DNA of 64,000 bases, taken from NCBI RefSeq assembly GCF_009828115.1, contig NZ_WTYL01000001.1, positions 558,001-622,000 on the forward strand, given 5' to 3'. This stretch comes from Allopontixanthobacter sediminis. GTDB lineage: Bacteria; Pseudomonadota; Alphaproteobacteria; Sphingomonadales; Sphingomonadaceae. Positions 26,560 to 34,979 of this stretch are shown here, piece after piece (within the stretch, counting starts at the first letter, position 1; each line of letters starts with the position of its first letter). Under the pieces are notes generated by a model that was not told where the DNA came from, made no database searches, and saw only the letters and a program-made list of their open reading frames with translations. The translations under genes were made by a program, and so were the position numbers.

Positions 26560-27437
26560 AGGATCGACCAGTCGCCGTTGACCAGCCGTGCCGCGAGCCG
26601 GAACCCAGCGAGGCGGTAGGCCCGGCGGACCGAGGCTTCCTGCGTCTCGAGCAAGCCGGCCAGCACGAGGTTGCCGCCGGACGGGACATGCGCGGCGAAA
26701 TCGGGCGCGAGTTCCACCAGCGGACCGGCGAGGATGTTGGCGATCAGCAGGTCATACGGCGCGCGCGCGGCTATCAGCGGGTGGTCCATGCCGTCCGCGA
26801 TCACCAGCGTCAGTTCGCCCGCCCGTCCGCCAACGCGAACGCCGTTGCTGGCGCAATTGTCCTCCATCACCGGCGCGCACACCGGGTCGATATCGGTCGC
26901 GAGCGCCAGCGCCCGGGGCCACAAAGTCAGCGCCCCGAAGGCGAGCAGGCCGGTGCCGCTGCCGATGTCCGCGATGTTTCGCGCGATGACGCCGCTGCGC
27001 TTCATCGCTGTCAGCATGGCGAGACAGCCAGCGGTGGTTTCGTGCTGCCCGGTGCCGAACGCCTGGCTGGCGGGGATCACCAGGTCGGTCACGCCCGGCT
27101 CGGTGCATGCTGCGTGTTCGGGCGAGCGGACGTGGAAGCAGCCCGCACGGATCGGCTCCATTCCCTGCTGGCTGAGGATAAGCCAGTCGGTCTCGGCCAC
27201 CTTGTCGGTGGTGAATTTGGGCGCCTTGCCGGCAAACAGGCCCGACAGCGCGGTCTTCTCGGCCTTGCCCGGTCGGCGGGGGAACCATGCTTCCAGGACC
27301 CAATCCTGCGGCCGATCTTCGGCCACTTCGCTGCCGGAGATGACCAGTTCCGGATCCCATTCCTCCAGCTCGTCATGCGCCAGAAGCGCCGCCTGGACGG
27401 TTTGCTTCGGGGCGAAGGCGGTCAGCTTCCACGTCAT
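26523..27437 (-). CDS. prmA: Ribosomal protein L11 methyltransferase
   Basis: PrmA trimethylates several amino groups of ribosomal protein L11 using S-adenosylmethionine. The 304-residue protein has an N-terminal substrate-recognition domain and a C-terminal methyltransferase domain with the PrmA-specific IPASQAFGTGQHETTAGCLAML, the SAM motif I NIADIGSGTGLLAFGA and the post-motif NILAGPLVELAPDFA. The start overlaps the beta-lactamase stop by four bases (ATGA) and its end overlaps the DUF2459 start, so it is embedded in a tightly coupled minus-strand operon. Confidence 0.93.
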   Translation of the reverse strand: MTWKLTAFAPKQTVQAALLAHDELEEWDPELVISGSEVAEDRPQDWVLEAWFPRRPGKAEKTALSGLFAGKAPKFTTDKVAETDWLILSQQGMEPIRAGCFHVRSPEHAACTEPGVTDLVIPASQAFGTGQHETTAGCLAMLTAMKRSGVIARNIADIGSGTGLLAFGALTLWPRALALATDIDPVCAPVMEDNCASNGVRVGGRAGELTLVIADGMDHPLIAARAPYDLLIANILAGPLVELAPDFAAHVPSGGNLVLAGLLETQEASVRRAYRLAGFRLAARLVNGDWSILWLRKRADRSAQ

Positions 27438-28336
27438 CGGGCGGCTTCCTCGGCTAGCCGCGCGTCAAGCCGGTCGGTGATCGATGCGGCATATTGGCGG
27501 CAGTTCATCCCGCTGGTGAAGTCACCGGCGAGCAATTTGTCGCGGAGTCCGCTGGCCGAGGGGTGCGGCGTGAGCAGGATATCGCAATCGAGCGCCGCCA
27601 CGCGGGCAATGCCTTGGCGAAAGGCAGCGAGATATTCGGGGTGGCCTGAAAAACGGTAGGTGTCGTTGCTGATCGGCGACATGCTGTCGGCATAGACTAT
27701 CGTCCTGCAATCGCCCGACGGGTCGCAGCTTCGCCACTGCCACGTCAACGCGCCCGCCGTGTGCCCCGGCGTGGCAATCGCGGTAAGTTCGGTCGTGCCC
27801 AAAGTGACCCGTTGCGATCCGTTCTTCGCGGAAGGATCAAGCCCCTCCAGCACATTGGCGACAGGTTCGAAAGGGGCGTGCAAGCCAGCCTGCGGGTCGT
27901 CGCTGCCTTCCCGCCCGCTGCGCAATACGTCTGCGGCCTGCACCGATGTCAGCACCTCCGCCCCGCTCGCCCGTTGCAGTGAGGAGAGCCCGCCGACATG
28001 GTCGAAATGTTCGTGGCTGTTGAGGATGATCTTCACATCCTCGATGGCGAAACCAAGCTCGGCGATGTTGGCCATTATTTCAGCCGCGCCGTCCTGCGTC
28101 CCGCCGTCGATCAACACATGCCCCTGATCGCCCGTGATCAGGATCGCCCCGATCCCGCAAGTACCAACGTAGTAACTGTCTCCGTGGATACGGAACGGCG
28201 GGCCGGGTTTGTCCCAATCGGCCCAGTCCTCGCAGGTTTCGGTCCATACCGAGGCGGGAGGCGCGCCGATTTCCGGCTTTTGCGCGGTGCACGATGCCGT
28301 CAGCAGCAATGCGGCTGCCGCAGTCTTAGCGGACAT
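27434..28336 (-). CDS. Subclass B3-like metallo-beta-lactamase
   Basis: Subclass B3 enzymes hydrolyse beta-lactams, including carbapenems, with two zinc ions. The 300-residue protein begins with a lipoprotein-like or Sec signal (LLLTASC, Cys16). The zinc ligands are all present: His108-x-His110-x-Asp112-His113 (HEHFDH), His192 (TPGHTAG) and His258 (TPHPSAS). The sequence IHGDSYYVGTCGIGAILITGDQGHVLIDGG and the HEHFDHVGG context are typical of B3 enzymes from environmental bacteria. It overlaps the SDR gene by 11 bases upstream and prmA by four downstream. No mobile element is nearby, so it looks intrinsic. Activity on antibiotics is inferred from intact ligands only. Confidence 0.87.
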   Translation of the reverse strand: MSAKTAAAALLLTASCTAQKPEIGAPPASVWTETCEDWADWDKPGPPFRIHGDSYYVGTCGIGAILITGDQGHVLIDGGTQDGAAEIMANIAELGFAIEDVKIILNSHEHFDHVGGLSSLQRASGAEVLTSVQAADVLRSGREGSDDPQAGLHAPFEPVANVLEGLDPSAKNGSQRVTLGTTELTAIATPGHTAGALTWQWRSCDPSGDCRTIVYADSMSPISNDTYRFSGHPEYLAAFRQGIARVAALDCDILLTPHPSASGLRDKLLAGDFTSGMNCRQYAASITDRLDARLAEEAAR

Positions 28337-29036
28337 AGCTGGCGCCGTTCGCGTCGATCGTGGTTCCGGTCATGCTGGGCGGCGCATCGAGCGCGCAGAA
28401 CACGGCGATCCGCGCGATTTCATCCGGCAAGGCAACACGGGCGAGGGGAATGTCCGCCAGCAGCGCTGCGCCGCCGCGGCTGGCAAGGTAATCGCTGGCG
28501 GTCGAGGTGTCGGTAAACCCGGGGGTGATCGCGAAGCTCAAGATCCCCTCGGCGGCATAGGCACGGGCGATGGTCTTGTGCATCGCCAGCATCGCGCCTT
28601 TCGAGGCGGCGTAATGCCAATGCGCGGGCGAATCGCCGCGGTGTCCGGCGCGGCTGGCAATGTGGACGATCCGGCCCGGCGCGCCGGTTTCCTGCCAGTG
28701 CCGCACGGCAAAACGCGATAGCTGCGCCGCGGCGGTGAGGTTGACGCGCATCGTCTCCTCCCACGCATCGAGCCACTGCAGGTCGCCGTTCTCGACCGGG
28801 TTCGCGGCGAACATTCCGGCGTTGTTGACCAGCACGTCGAGTGTGCCGCCGCTGCGTTCCAGCGCCGCGTCCCATAATTCTTTCGGGGCGGCTGCATCCG
28901 ACAAGTCGGCAGCGACCGTATCTGCATCATGCGCGCGCGTGGCATGGCCGACGACCTTCGCCCCCCGCGCCTGCAATTGCGCCCGAATGGCCGCTCCGAT
29001 GCCGCGGCTGGAACCTGTGAGGAGGATATTGGTCAT
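28326..29036 (-). CDS. Short-chain dehydrogenase/reductase
   Basis: A 236-residue NAD(P)-dependent oxidoreductase of the classical SDR family. It has the cofactor motif TGSSRGIG, the NNAG motif, catalytic Ser in HIASRAGH and Tyr-x3-Lys in YAASKGAM. The substrate is unknown. ATG at 29036 is chosen because GAGGA lies in the upstream eight to eleven bases and the product starts with the Rossmann strand MTNILLTGSS; the open frame extends further without family character. It is the first gene of a four-gene minus-strand operon and is divergent from sdhC. Confidence 0.88.
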   Translation of the reverse strand: MTNILLTGSSRGIGAAIRAQLQARGAKVVGHATRAHDADTVAADLSDAAAPKELWDAALERSGGTLDVLVNNAGMFAANPVENGDLQWLDAWEETMRVNLTAAAQLSRFAVRHWQETGAPGRIVHIASRAGHRGDSPAHWHYAASKGAMLAMHKTIARAYAAEGILSFAITPGFTDTSTASDYLASRGGAALLADIPLARVALPDEIARIAVFCALDAPPSMTGTTIDANGASYVR

Positions 29037-29151
29037 CGTGTTCCTAATCCCGAAACTTGTCCGCCTTGTCGAACGGAAGCGACCGGCTGGCAATCCGCAA
29101 ATTTGCACGTCTTGCCTATACACGGCGTTTCGCTAAGGAAGGCGCCACTGA

Positions 29152-29607
29152 ATGGATCATTGGAAAAGTCACATGGCACAGCGCCCGCTATCACCGCATC
29201 TGCAGATCTGGAAATGGGGTCCGCACATGCTGGTTTCCATCCTCCACCGGGTTACCGGGGACGGGATGGCGCTGGCGGGTCTCGGCATCCTGCTGTGGTG
29301 GCTGGGCGCACTGGCCAGCGGGCCGGAAGCCTATGCTTCCTTCGCCGGATGGGTCTGGCCCGATCTCGGCGCGCTCGAATGGAGCGGCGCGGCGATCATT
29401 GCATCGCTGGTCAAGATACTGCTCAAACTGGTCCTGATCGGCCTCAGCTGGGCTTTCTTCTCGCATATGTGTTCGGGCCTGCGCCACTTCGTGCTCGACA
29501 TCGGCGCCGGGTATGAACTCGACACCAACAAATTCTGGTCGGTCGCCAGCCCGGTCATCGGCATCGTGCTGACCGCCGGATTCTGGGCGCTGTTGCTGCT
29601 CAAGTAA
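29152..29607 (+). CDS. sdhC: Succinate dehydrogenase cytochrome b556 subunit
   Basis: SdhC is one of two membrane subunits that anchor succinate dehydrogenase and bind haem b and ubiquinone. The protein has the N-terminal RPLSPHLQIWKWGPHMLVSILHRVTG (quinone-site Ser/Arg region), three transmembrane helices, and the haem-ligand His in FFSHMCSGLRHFVLDIG. From ATG 29152 (AAGGAAGG upstream) it has 151 residues; an internal ATG at 29173 (MAQRPLSPH) gives a more usual start and is an alternative. First gene of sdhCDA. Confidence 0.93.
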   Translation: MDHWKSHMAQRPLSPHLQIWKWGPHMLVSILHRVTGDGMALAGLGILLWWLGALASGPEAYASFAGWVWPDLGALEWSGAAIIASLVKILLKLVLIGLSWAFFSHMCSGLRHFVLDIGAGYELDTNKFWSVASPVIGIVLTAGFWALLLLK

Positions 29608-29619
29608 GGACACTGAATC

Positions 29620-30006
29620 ATGGGTAACGGAACATCGATCGGCCGCGTGCGCGGCCTCGGCTCCTCTCACGAAGGCGCGCATCACTGGCTGCTGCAACGC
29701 TTCACCGCGGTCGGCAATTTGCTGCTCGTGCTGTGGTTCGTGGCTTCGCTGATCATGCTGCCGGACCTCGGCTTTGCTTCCGTCAGCGACTACCTGGCCA
29801 AACCGGTCCCGGCGACGGCGATGGTGCTGCTGATCATCAGCACGTTCTGGCATGCGCGGCTTGGCCTGCAGGTCCTCGCCGAAGATTACGTCCACGATGC
29901 TGGCAACAAGTTCGCCTTGCTGCTGCTGCTCAACCTGGCCGCCATCGGCGGCGGCGCGTTCGGCATTTTCTGTATTGTCCGTCTTGCTCTTGGAGGAGCA
30001 CTTTAA
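29620..30006 (+). CDS. sdhD: Succinate dehydrogenase hydrophobic membrane anchor subunit
   Basis: SdhD pairs with SdhC to form the membrane domain of complex II. The 128-residue protein shows [22 protein letters not shown], then three hydrophobic helices and the [20 protein letters not shown] segment that is typical of alphaproteobacterial SdhD and carries the haem/quinone-site residues. It starts 12 bases after sdhC and its TAA shares one base with the sdhA ATG (TAATG). Confidence 0.93.
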   Translation: MGNGTSIGRVRGLGSSHEGAHHWLLQRFTAVGNLLLVLWFVASLIMLPDLGFASVSDYLAKPVPATAMVLLIISTFWHARLGLQVLAEDYVHDAGNKFALLLLLNLAAIGGGAFGIFCIVRLALGGAL

Positions 30007-31829
30007 TGGCATCCGCCCCCAATTCCGCACCCGCTTACAAGATCATCGACCACACTTACGACGTCGTCGTGGTGGGCGCTGGCGGTTCCGGACTGCGCGC
30101 CACGATGGGCGCCGCCGAATCCGGCCTGCGCACGGCCAACATCTCCAAGGTTTTCCCGACCCGTTCGCACACGGTCGCCGCGCAGGGCGGGATCGCCGCA
30201 TCGCTGGGTAACAATACGCCGGACCATTGGTCCTGGCACATGTACGACACCGTCAAGGGTGCCGACTGGCTGGGCGATCAGGACGCGATCGAATATCTGG
30301 TCCGCGAAGCCCCGCAGGCAGTGTACGAGCTGGAACATGCCGGGGTACCGTTCTCGCGCAACGAAGACGGCACGATTTACCAGCGCCCGTTCGGCGGCCA
30401 CATGCAGAACATGGGCGAGGGGCCTCCCGTCCAGCGCACCTGCGCCGCCGCCGACCGTACCGGCCACGCGATGCTGCACGCGCTGTACCAGCAGAGCCTG
30501 AAATACGCCGCGGATTTCTTCATCGAATATTTTGCCATCGACCTGATCATGAAGGACGGGAAATGCGTCGGCGTGATCGCGCTGTGCATGGACGATGGCT
30601 CGATCCATCGCTTCCGTTCGCAATCGGTAGTGCTCGCCACCGGCGGTTATGGCCGCTGCTATTACACCGCCACTTCCGCCCACACCTGCACCGGTGACGG
30701 CGGCGGAATGGTGCTGCGTGCGGGCCTGCCGCTGCAGGATATGGAATTCGTCCAGTTCCACCCGACCGGGATTTACGGCGCGGGCGTGCTGATCACCGAA
30801 GGCGCGCGGGGCGAGGGCGGTTACCTGACCAATTCCGAAGGCGAGCGGTTCATGGAACGCTATGCGCCGAGCGCCAAGGACCTCGCATCGCGCGATGTCG
30901 TGTCGCGCAGCATGGCGCTGGAAATGCGCGAAGGGCGCGGCGTGGGGCCGGAAGGCGACCACATCTTCCTGCATCTCGACCACATCGATCCCGCCGTGCT
31001 GGCCGAACGCCTGCCGGGCATCACCGAAAGCGGCAAGATCTTCGCCGGTGTCGACCTGACCCGCCAGCCGCTGCCGGTAACCCCGACAGTCCATTACAAC
31101 ATGGGCGGAATTCCCTGCAATTATCACGGCGAAGTCGTGACCATCGGTGCCGATGGCAATCCGGAAACCGTTGTGCCAGGGCTGTTCGCCGTGGGCGAAG
31201 CGGCCTGCGTGTCTGTGCATGGGGCAAACCGCCTCGGTTCGAACTCGCTGATCGACCTCGTGGTCTTCGGCCGTGCTACCGGTCACCGCCTGACCGAACT
31301 GATCAAGCCGGGCTCTTCGCAGGAAGAACTGCCGAAGAACAGCACCGAGATGGCGCTTGGCCGGCTCGACCATTTCCGCAACGCCAAGGGCGGTTCGCCA
31401 ACCTCGGAAATCCGCGCCGAAATGCAGAAGACGATGCAAAAACATTGCGCCGTCTTCCGCGACACCGCGCTGCTCGAAGAAGGCGTGGAGATGATGCAGA
31501 AGACCAACAAGCGGATGGAAGACGTCCACGTCACCGACCGTTCGCTGATCTGGAATTCGGACCTCGTCGAGACGCTCGAGCTGGACAATCTGATGGCGCA
31601 GGCCAGCGTGACCATCGCCAGCGCCGCAAACCGCAAGGAAAGCCGCGGCGCCCACGCGCATGAGGATTTTCCCGATCGTGACGATGCCAACTGGATGAAG
31701 CACACTGCGGTGTGGTTCGAAGGCTGGGGCGGCAAAGGCGGCGAGGTCAAGATCGACTACCGCCCGGTCCACGAATACACGCTCACCGACGATGTCGAGT
31801 ATATCAAGCCGAAGAAGCGGGTGTATTAA
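30006..31829 (+). CDS. sdhA: Succinate dehydrogenase flavoprotein subunit
   Basis: SdhA carries covalent FAD and oxidises succinate to fumarate in the TCA cycle and respiratory chain. The 607-residue protein has the dinucleotide motif [12 protein letters not shown], the FAD-attachment His in [16 protein letters not shown], the active-site [21 protein letters not shown] and [12 protein letters not shown], and the [16 protein letters not shown] end of the FAD domain. It overlaps sdhD by one base. The iron-sulfur subunit gene sdhB, which usually follows, is absent: a terminator and the BlaI/M56 pair come next. Confidence 0.97.
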   Translation: MASAPNSAPAYKIIDHTYDVVVVGAGGSGLRATMGAAESGLRTANISKVFPTRSHTVAAQGGIAASLGNNTPDHWSWHMYDTVKGADWLGDQDAIEYLVREAPQAVYELEHAGVPFSRNEDGTIYQRPFGGHMQNMGEGPPVQRTCAAADRTGHAMLHALYQQSLKYAADFFIEYFAIDLIMKDGKCVGVIALCMDDGSIHRFRSQSVVLATGGYGRCYYTATSAHTCTGDGGGMVLRAGLPLQDMEFVQFHPTGIYGAGVLITEGARGEGGYLTNSEGERFMERYAPSAKDLASRDVVSRSMALEMREGRGVGPEGDHIFLHLDHIDPAVLAERLPGITESGKIFAGVDLTRQPLPVTPTVHYNMGGIPCNYHGEVVTIGADGNPETVVPGLFAVGEAACVSVHGANRLGSNSLIDLVVFGRATGHRLTELIKPGSSQEELPKNSTEMALGRLDHFRNAKGGSPTSEIRAEMQKTMQKHCAVFRDTALLEEGVEMMQKTNKRMEDVHVTDRSLIWNSDLVETLELDNLMAQASVTIASAANRKESRGAHAHEDFPDRDDANWMKHTAVWFEGWGGKGGEVKIDYRPVHEYTLTDDVEYIKPKKRVY

Positions 31830-31871
31830 GTCCGTCGGTTCGGGAGAACCGCACACGCGCGAATGATGATA

Positions 31872-31904
31872 AGCCGGGGCAATTGCTCCGGCTTTTTCGT
31901 TTTC
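31872..31904 (+). terminator. Rho-independent terminator after sdhA
   Basis: AGCCGGGGC and GCTCCGGCT pair (with one G-T) around an AATT loop and are followed by TTTTTCGTTTT. It lies 42 bases after the sdhA stop and closes the sdhCDA operon before blaI. Confidence 0.85.
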
Positions 31905-31935
31905 GCGAGGAAGCGACCCGAGAGCTTGGCGAACA

Positions 31936-31951
31936 TTCACTTGGCGTTCAG
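31936..31951 (+). promoter_or_regulatory. 16-bp motif upstream of BlaI/M56 operon (copy 2 of 2)
   Basis: Exact copy of the TTCACTTGGCGTTCAG motif found at 20976-20991 before bamD, again preceded by GGCGAACA. It ends on the first base of the BlaI-type operator and may be an activator site or promoter element for the operon. Confidence 0.45.
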
Positions 31952-31987
31952 ATTACATCTGTAGTCATGACAACTACAGATGTAATC
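31951..31987. promoter_or_regulatory. Paired BlaI/CopY-type operator
   Basis: A perfect 15-bp inverted repeat (GATTACATCTGTAGT at 31951-31965 and its complement at 31973-31987) with a 7-base spacer. Each arm contains TACA-NN-TGTA (TACATCTGTA and TACAGATGTA), the core recognised by BlaI/MecI/CopY repressors. It ends 36 bp before the blaI ATG, so it is very probably the autoregulatory operator of the operon. Confidence 0.85.
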
Positions 31988-32023
31988 ATGCAGGTGAATT
32001 CCTGGGACTGGGGAGGGCAGAAC

Positions 32024-32425
32024 ATGCCGGTTGCGAGTGATGAAACAAGGGACAGCGGTCCGGACCGGATATCCGAGGCTGAATATGCGGTGATGGAACC
32101 CTTGTGGGAACGCAGCCCGCTGACAGCGCTCGAAATCTGCGAGGTAGTGTGTTCCCGCCGGGACTGGAGCCTCGCAACGGTCAAGACTTTGTTGTCGCGC
32201 CTGGTGGCCAAGAGCGCCGTCGCGACCGAGCCTGACGGGCGCCGTTTCCTGTATACTCCGCTGCTGGAAAAGGACGAATATACCGGCTCCGAGTCGCTCC
32301 GGTTGGTGGACCGGCTGTTTGGCGGACGCGCGGCACCGCTGTTCGCGCAATTGGCCGAAGCCGAGGCGCTGACCGACGACGATCTGGCCGAGATGGAAGC
32401 CTTGCTGAAGGAACTCCGCAAATGA
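32024..32425 (+). CDS. blaI: BlaI/MecI/CopY family transcriptional repressor
   Basis: This is a winged-helix repressor that binds TACA-NN-TGTA operators and is usually inactivated when a partner M56 peptidase triggers its cleavage. ATG at 32024 follows GGGAGGG and gives 133 residues, the family's usual length; earlier in-frame ATGs lie within or just after the operator. ISEAEYAVMEPLWERSPLTALEICEVV and WSLATVKTLLSRLVAKSAVATEPDGRRFLYTPLL are the classic helix-turn-helix and wing. The C-terminal part (LFAQLAEAEALTDDDLAEMEALLKELRK) is the dimerisation helix region. It overlaps the M56 gene by four bases (ATGA). The symbol is by family; the regulon may not be a beta-lactamase. Confidence 0.9.
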   Translation: MPVASDETRDSGPDRISEAEYAVMEPLWERSPLTALEICEVVCSRRDWSLATVKTLLSRLVAKSAVATEPDGRRFLYTPLLEKDEYTGSESLRLVDRLFGGRAAPLFAQLAEAEALTDDDLAEMEALLKELRK

Positions 32426-33957
32426 CCCAGTGGATTTTCGATACGCTCGTGTGGACCGGATTGCTGATCGCGCTGGTCCTCCTGCTTCGCCGCCCGGTGG
32501 GGCGCTATTTCGGGGCGAAAGCTGCCTATGCCCTGTGGGCGCTGCCCTTGCTGCGCTTGCTGATGCCGCCGCTGGTCCTGCCTGCATGGCTAGCTACCGA
32601 AGTGGCCCCGCCGGAAGCAACCGCGGCGGAGATGGCCGGATATGCACCCGATCTTGCGGGGATCGCAGCCGCGCAGGCGGCAAGCCCTCCGCTCGATCCG
32701 GCGGCTACCGCGCTGCCGATTGCCGCTATCCTGTTGACGGTATGGCTGACCGGGGCGGCGATCTTCCTCGCGTTGCGGTTTTCGGGTTATTTCAAGATGC
32801 GCCGCAGCTTGCTGGAGCAAGGCCGACCGGTCGGGGAGGCCGGCGCGGTGCGGTTGATCGAGACGCCGCAGGCGACCGCGCCGCTAGCGTTCGGGGTGCT
32901 TGACAAGGTTGTCGCCCTGCCGACCGGTTTCATGGCGCTGTACGACCGTGAACAGCGGGATTTCGCCTTGGCGCACGAGTTGGCGCACCATTCCGGCCGG
33001 GACCTGCTCGCCAACATGGCGGTGCAGCCGCTGTTCGCGCTGCATTGGTTCAACCCGCTCGGCTGGCTGGGCTGGCGTGCCTTGCGGCGGGACCAGGAAG
33101 CGGCGTGCGATGCGCGCGTGATCGCCAGCCGGAGCGCGCGCGACAAGGCCGCCTACGCCCAGACTATCGCCGGTTTCGCCGCCGGACCCCACCTGGCGCT
33201 CGCTGCGCCGATGGCCTGCCCGGTGCTGGGCGAAAAAAGTATCATCCACCGTTTGAGGAGCATTTCCATGTCCGATATTTCGCCTCGCCGCCGCCTTGCC
33301 GGACGCGCGTTGATCGGTGCCGGCCTGCTGGCACTGCCGCTGACCGCGTCGATCTCCTACGCCGAAACCCGCAGCGGAAGTGACACGCAGGCGGAGCAGC
33401 CCCCGCTGCCGCCCGCTCCGCCCGAACCGCTGGCTCCGCCCGCACCTCCCAGTGCTCCTGGCGCACCGGAAGCTCCGACGCCGCCCGCTCCACCCGAACC
33501 GCCGAGCGTGGACAGCGAGACGGACAGCGAAACCCGGGTGGTGGTCATCGAACGCAGCACTGACGAAGACGGGAACCGCAAGGTCGTCACCCGGCGCAAG
33601 GAAATGCACTTCGAGTCGGACGGCCGGACGATGTCACCCGAGGAACGCGCGGAGCTCCGCCGCGAATTGAAGGCGGCGATGGCGGAAGTCGACAGCGCGA
33701 TGGCCGAAGCCGCCCGCGAACACCGGATCGCCATGGTCGAGCTTCGCAATGCCCAAGGCGAAATGACCAAGCTCAAAGTCGACTGCGAGGACGGTGCCGA
33801 AGCCGGGCCCGTGTGCAAGTCGGAGGTTTATGCCCACGCACTTGCCGGCATCGAACAGGCGCGCCGGGAAATCGCCTCGAGCAATGCCCTGAACGGCCAG
33901 ATGCTCGCCGAAGTCCTCGCGGCGCTTGATGCGAAGATCGCGCAGTTGAAGCAGTAA
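32422..33957 (+). CDS. M56 family (BlaR1-like) membrane metallopeptidase with Pro-rich C-terminal region
   Basis: M56 peptidases sense an envelope signal and trigger cleavage of BlaI. The 511-residue protein has N-terminal membrane helices (about 5-22, 36-58, 97-118), the zinc motif HELAHH (185-190) followed by DQEAACD (224-230), and a further hydrophobic helix at about 294-313. Instead of the penicillin-binding sensor domain of BlaR1, the outer part is a Pro/Ala/Glu-rich spacer (about 327-370), then a VVVIERSTDEDGNRKVVTRR segment and a long helical, probably coiled-coil region rich in Glu/Ala/Lys to the end. It is translationally coupled to blaI. What it senses is unknown. Confidence 0.87.
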   Translation: MTQWIFDTLVWTGLLIALVLLLRRPVGRYFGAKAAYALWALPLLRLLMPPLVLPAWLATEVAPPEATAAEMAGYAPDLAGIAAAQAASPPLDPAATALPIAAILLTVWLTGAAIFLALRFSGYFKMRRSLLEQGRPVGEAGAVRLIETPQATAPLAFGVLDKVVALPTGFMALYDREQRDFALAHELAHHSGRDLLANMAVQPLFALHWFNPLGWLGWRALRRDQEAACDARVIASRSARDKAAYAQTIAGFAAGPHLALAAPMACPVLGEKSIIHRLRSISMSDISPRRRLAGRALIGAGLLALPLTASISYAETRSGSDTQAEQPPLPPAPPEPLAPPAPPSAPGAPEAPTPPAPPEPPSVDSETDSETRVVVIERSTDEDGNRKVVTRRKEMHFESDGRTMSPEERAELRRELKAAMAEVDSAMAEAAREHRIAMVELRNAQGEMTKLKVDCEDGAEAGPVCKSEVYAHALAGIEQARREIASSNALNGQMLAEVLAALDAKIAQLKQ

Positions 33958-33969
33958 GCCCCGCCTGCC

Positions 33970-34842
33970 CTAGCCGTTGAAACTGGCAAAGGTGTCGCAC
34001 TGGGCCACCTCACCCGTTTGGAGGCCGCGCTTCAGCCACTCCATCCGCTGGGCGCTGGTGCCGTGGGTGAAGCTTTCCGGGCTGACCCGCTGGCCTGAAC
34101 TGCGCTGCAAGGCATCGTCGCCGATGGCGGAGGCGGCGGTCATGCCTTCTTCCATGTCACCGGGTTCGATCAGGTTGCGGTTGCGGCCCGCCCACACCCC
34201 GGCGTAGCAATCGGCCTGCAGTTCCATCCGCACCTGCAATTCGTTCGCCCGCCGGGGGCTCTGTGACTGCGCGCTGCGGATCTGGTCGGCCATCCCGGTC
34301 AGGTTCTGGATGTGATGACCGTATTCGTGCGCCATCACGTAATAGCGCGCGAAATCGCCGCCCGCGCCGAGCCGCCGCTCCATCGTGTCGTAAAAGCTGG
34401 TGTCGATGTAGATGCCCTGGTCGGCGGGGCAATAGAACGGCCCCATGGCGCTCGACGCCGCGCCGCAGCCCGAATTGGTGTTGCCACTGAACAGCGTCAG
34501 GAGAGGCTGCTGGAACGGGATATTCGACTGGCTGAACAGCGGCTGCCACGTTTCGTTGAGCGATCCGAGAGCGTTGCACGCCTCAAGCGCGTAGGGTCCG
34601 CTCTCGCAAACCTCGGTGCCTTGAACCCCAGCCGTCTGCTGGGTCGGCTCGCCGCCTTGCATCTCGCCGATCGCACCGATGGTCTGCATCGGGTCCGCGC
34701 CGAACGCGAAGTAGGCGACCGCCGCGATCACGATCGTGCCGCAGCCGATCTTGCCCCCGCCGCCGCCGGGAAAACCGCCTCCGCCGCCGGAGCCCCCGCC
34801 GCGGACCCGAATGCTCCCTGGATTGAACCGGTTTAGTTTCAT
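33970..34842 (-). CDS. Putative neutral zinc metallopeptidase (YpfJ family)
   Basis: The 290-residue protein belongs to the YpfJ/putative neutral zinc metallopeptidase family, of unknown physiological role. A Gly-rich N terminus (about residues 15-34, with runs of five glycines) precedes one transmembrane segment (about 35-48). The rest should be periplasmic and contains the zinc motif HEYGHH (172-177) in YYVMAHEYGHHIQNLTG, the conserved FYCPADQGIYIDTSFY, and ELQADCYAGVWAG with the third ligand. Start ATG 34842 gives the family's MKLNRFNPGSIRVRGG beginning. It is convergent with the M56 gene, twelve bases apart. Confidence 0.9.
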   Translation of the reverse strand: MKLNRFNPGSIRVRGGGSGGGGGFPGGGGGKIGCGTIVIAAVAYFAFGADPMQTIGAIGEMQGGEPTQQTAGVQGTEVCESGPYALEACNALGSLNETWQPLFSQSNIPFQQPLLTLFSGNTNSGCGAASSAMGPFYCPADQGIYIDTSFYDTMERRLGAGGDFARYYVMAHEYGHHIQNLTGMADQIRSAQSQSPRRANELQVRMELQADCYAGVWAGRNRNLIEPGDMEEGMTAASAIGDDALQRSSGQRVSPESFTHGTSAQRMEWLKRGLQTGEVAQCDTFASFNG

Positions 34843-34979
34843 TGCGTCGTCCCTTGCGGCTGAGGGGTTGGAAATAAGGTCAATATCGGCAGCCTTAGCG
34901 TTATTACTGGACAGGGGGAACATGCCCCGCGAAAACAGCTTTCCCAACCATTCCTAAGCCAACATCTTGAGGGTATTTC

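Noticed and set aside
30003-31940. 645-codon minus-strand frame opposite sdhA
   Set aside because: Antisense shadow of the flavoprotein gene; no conserved sequence features.
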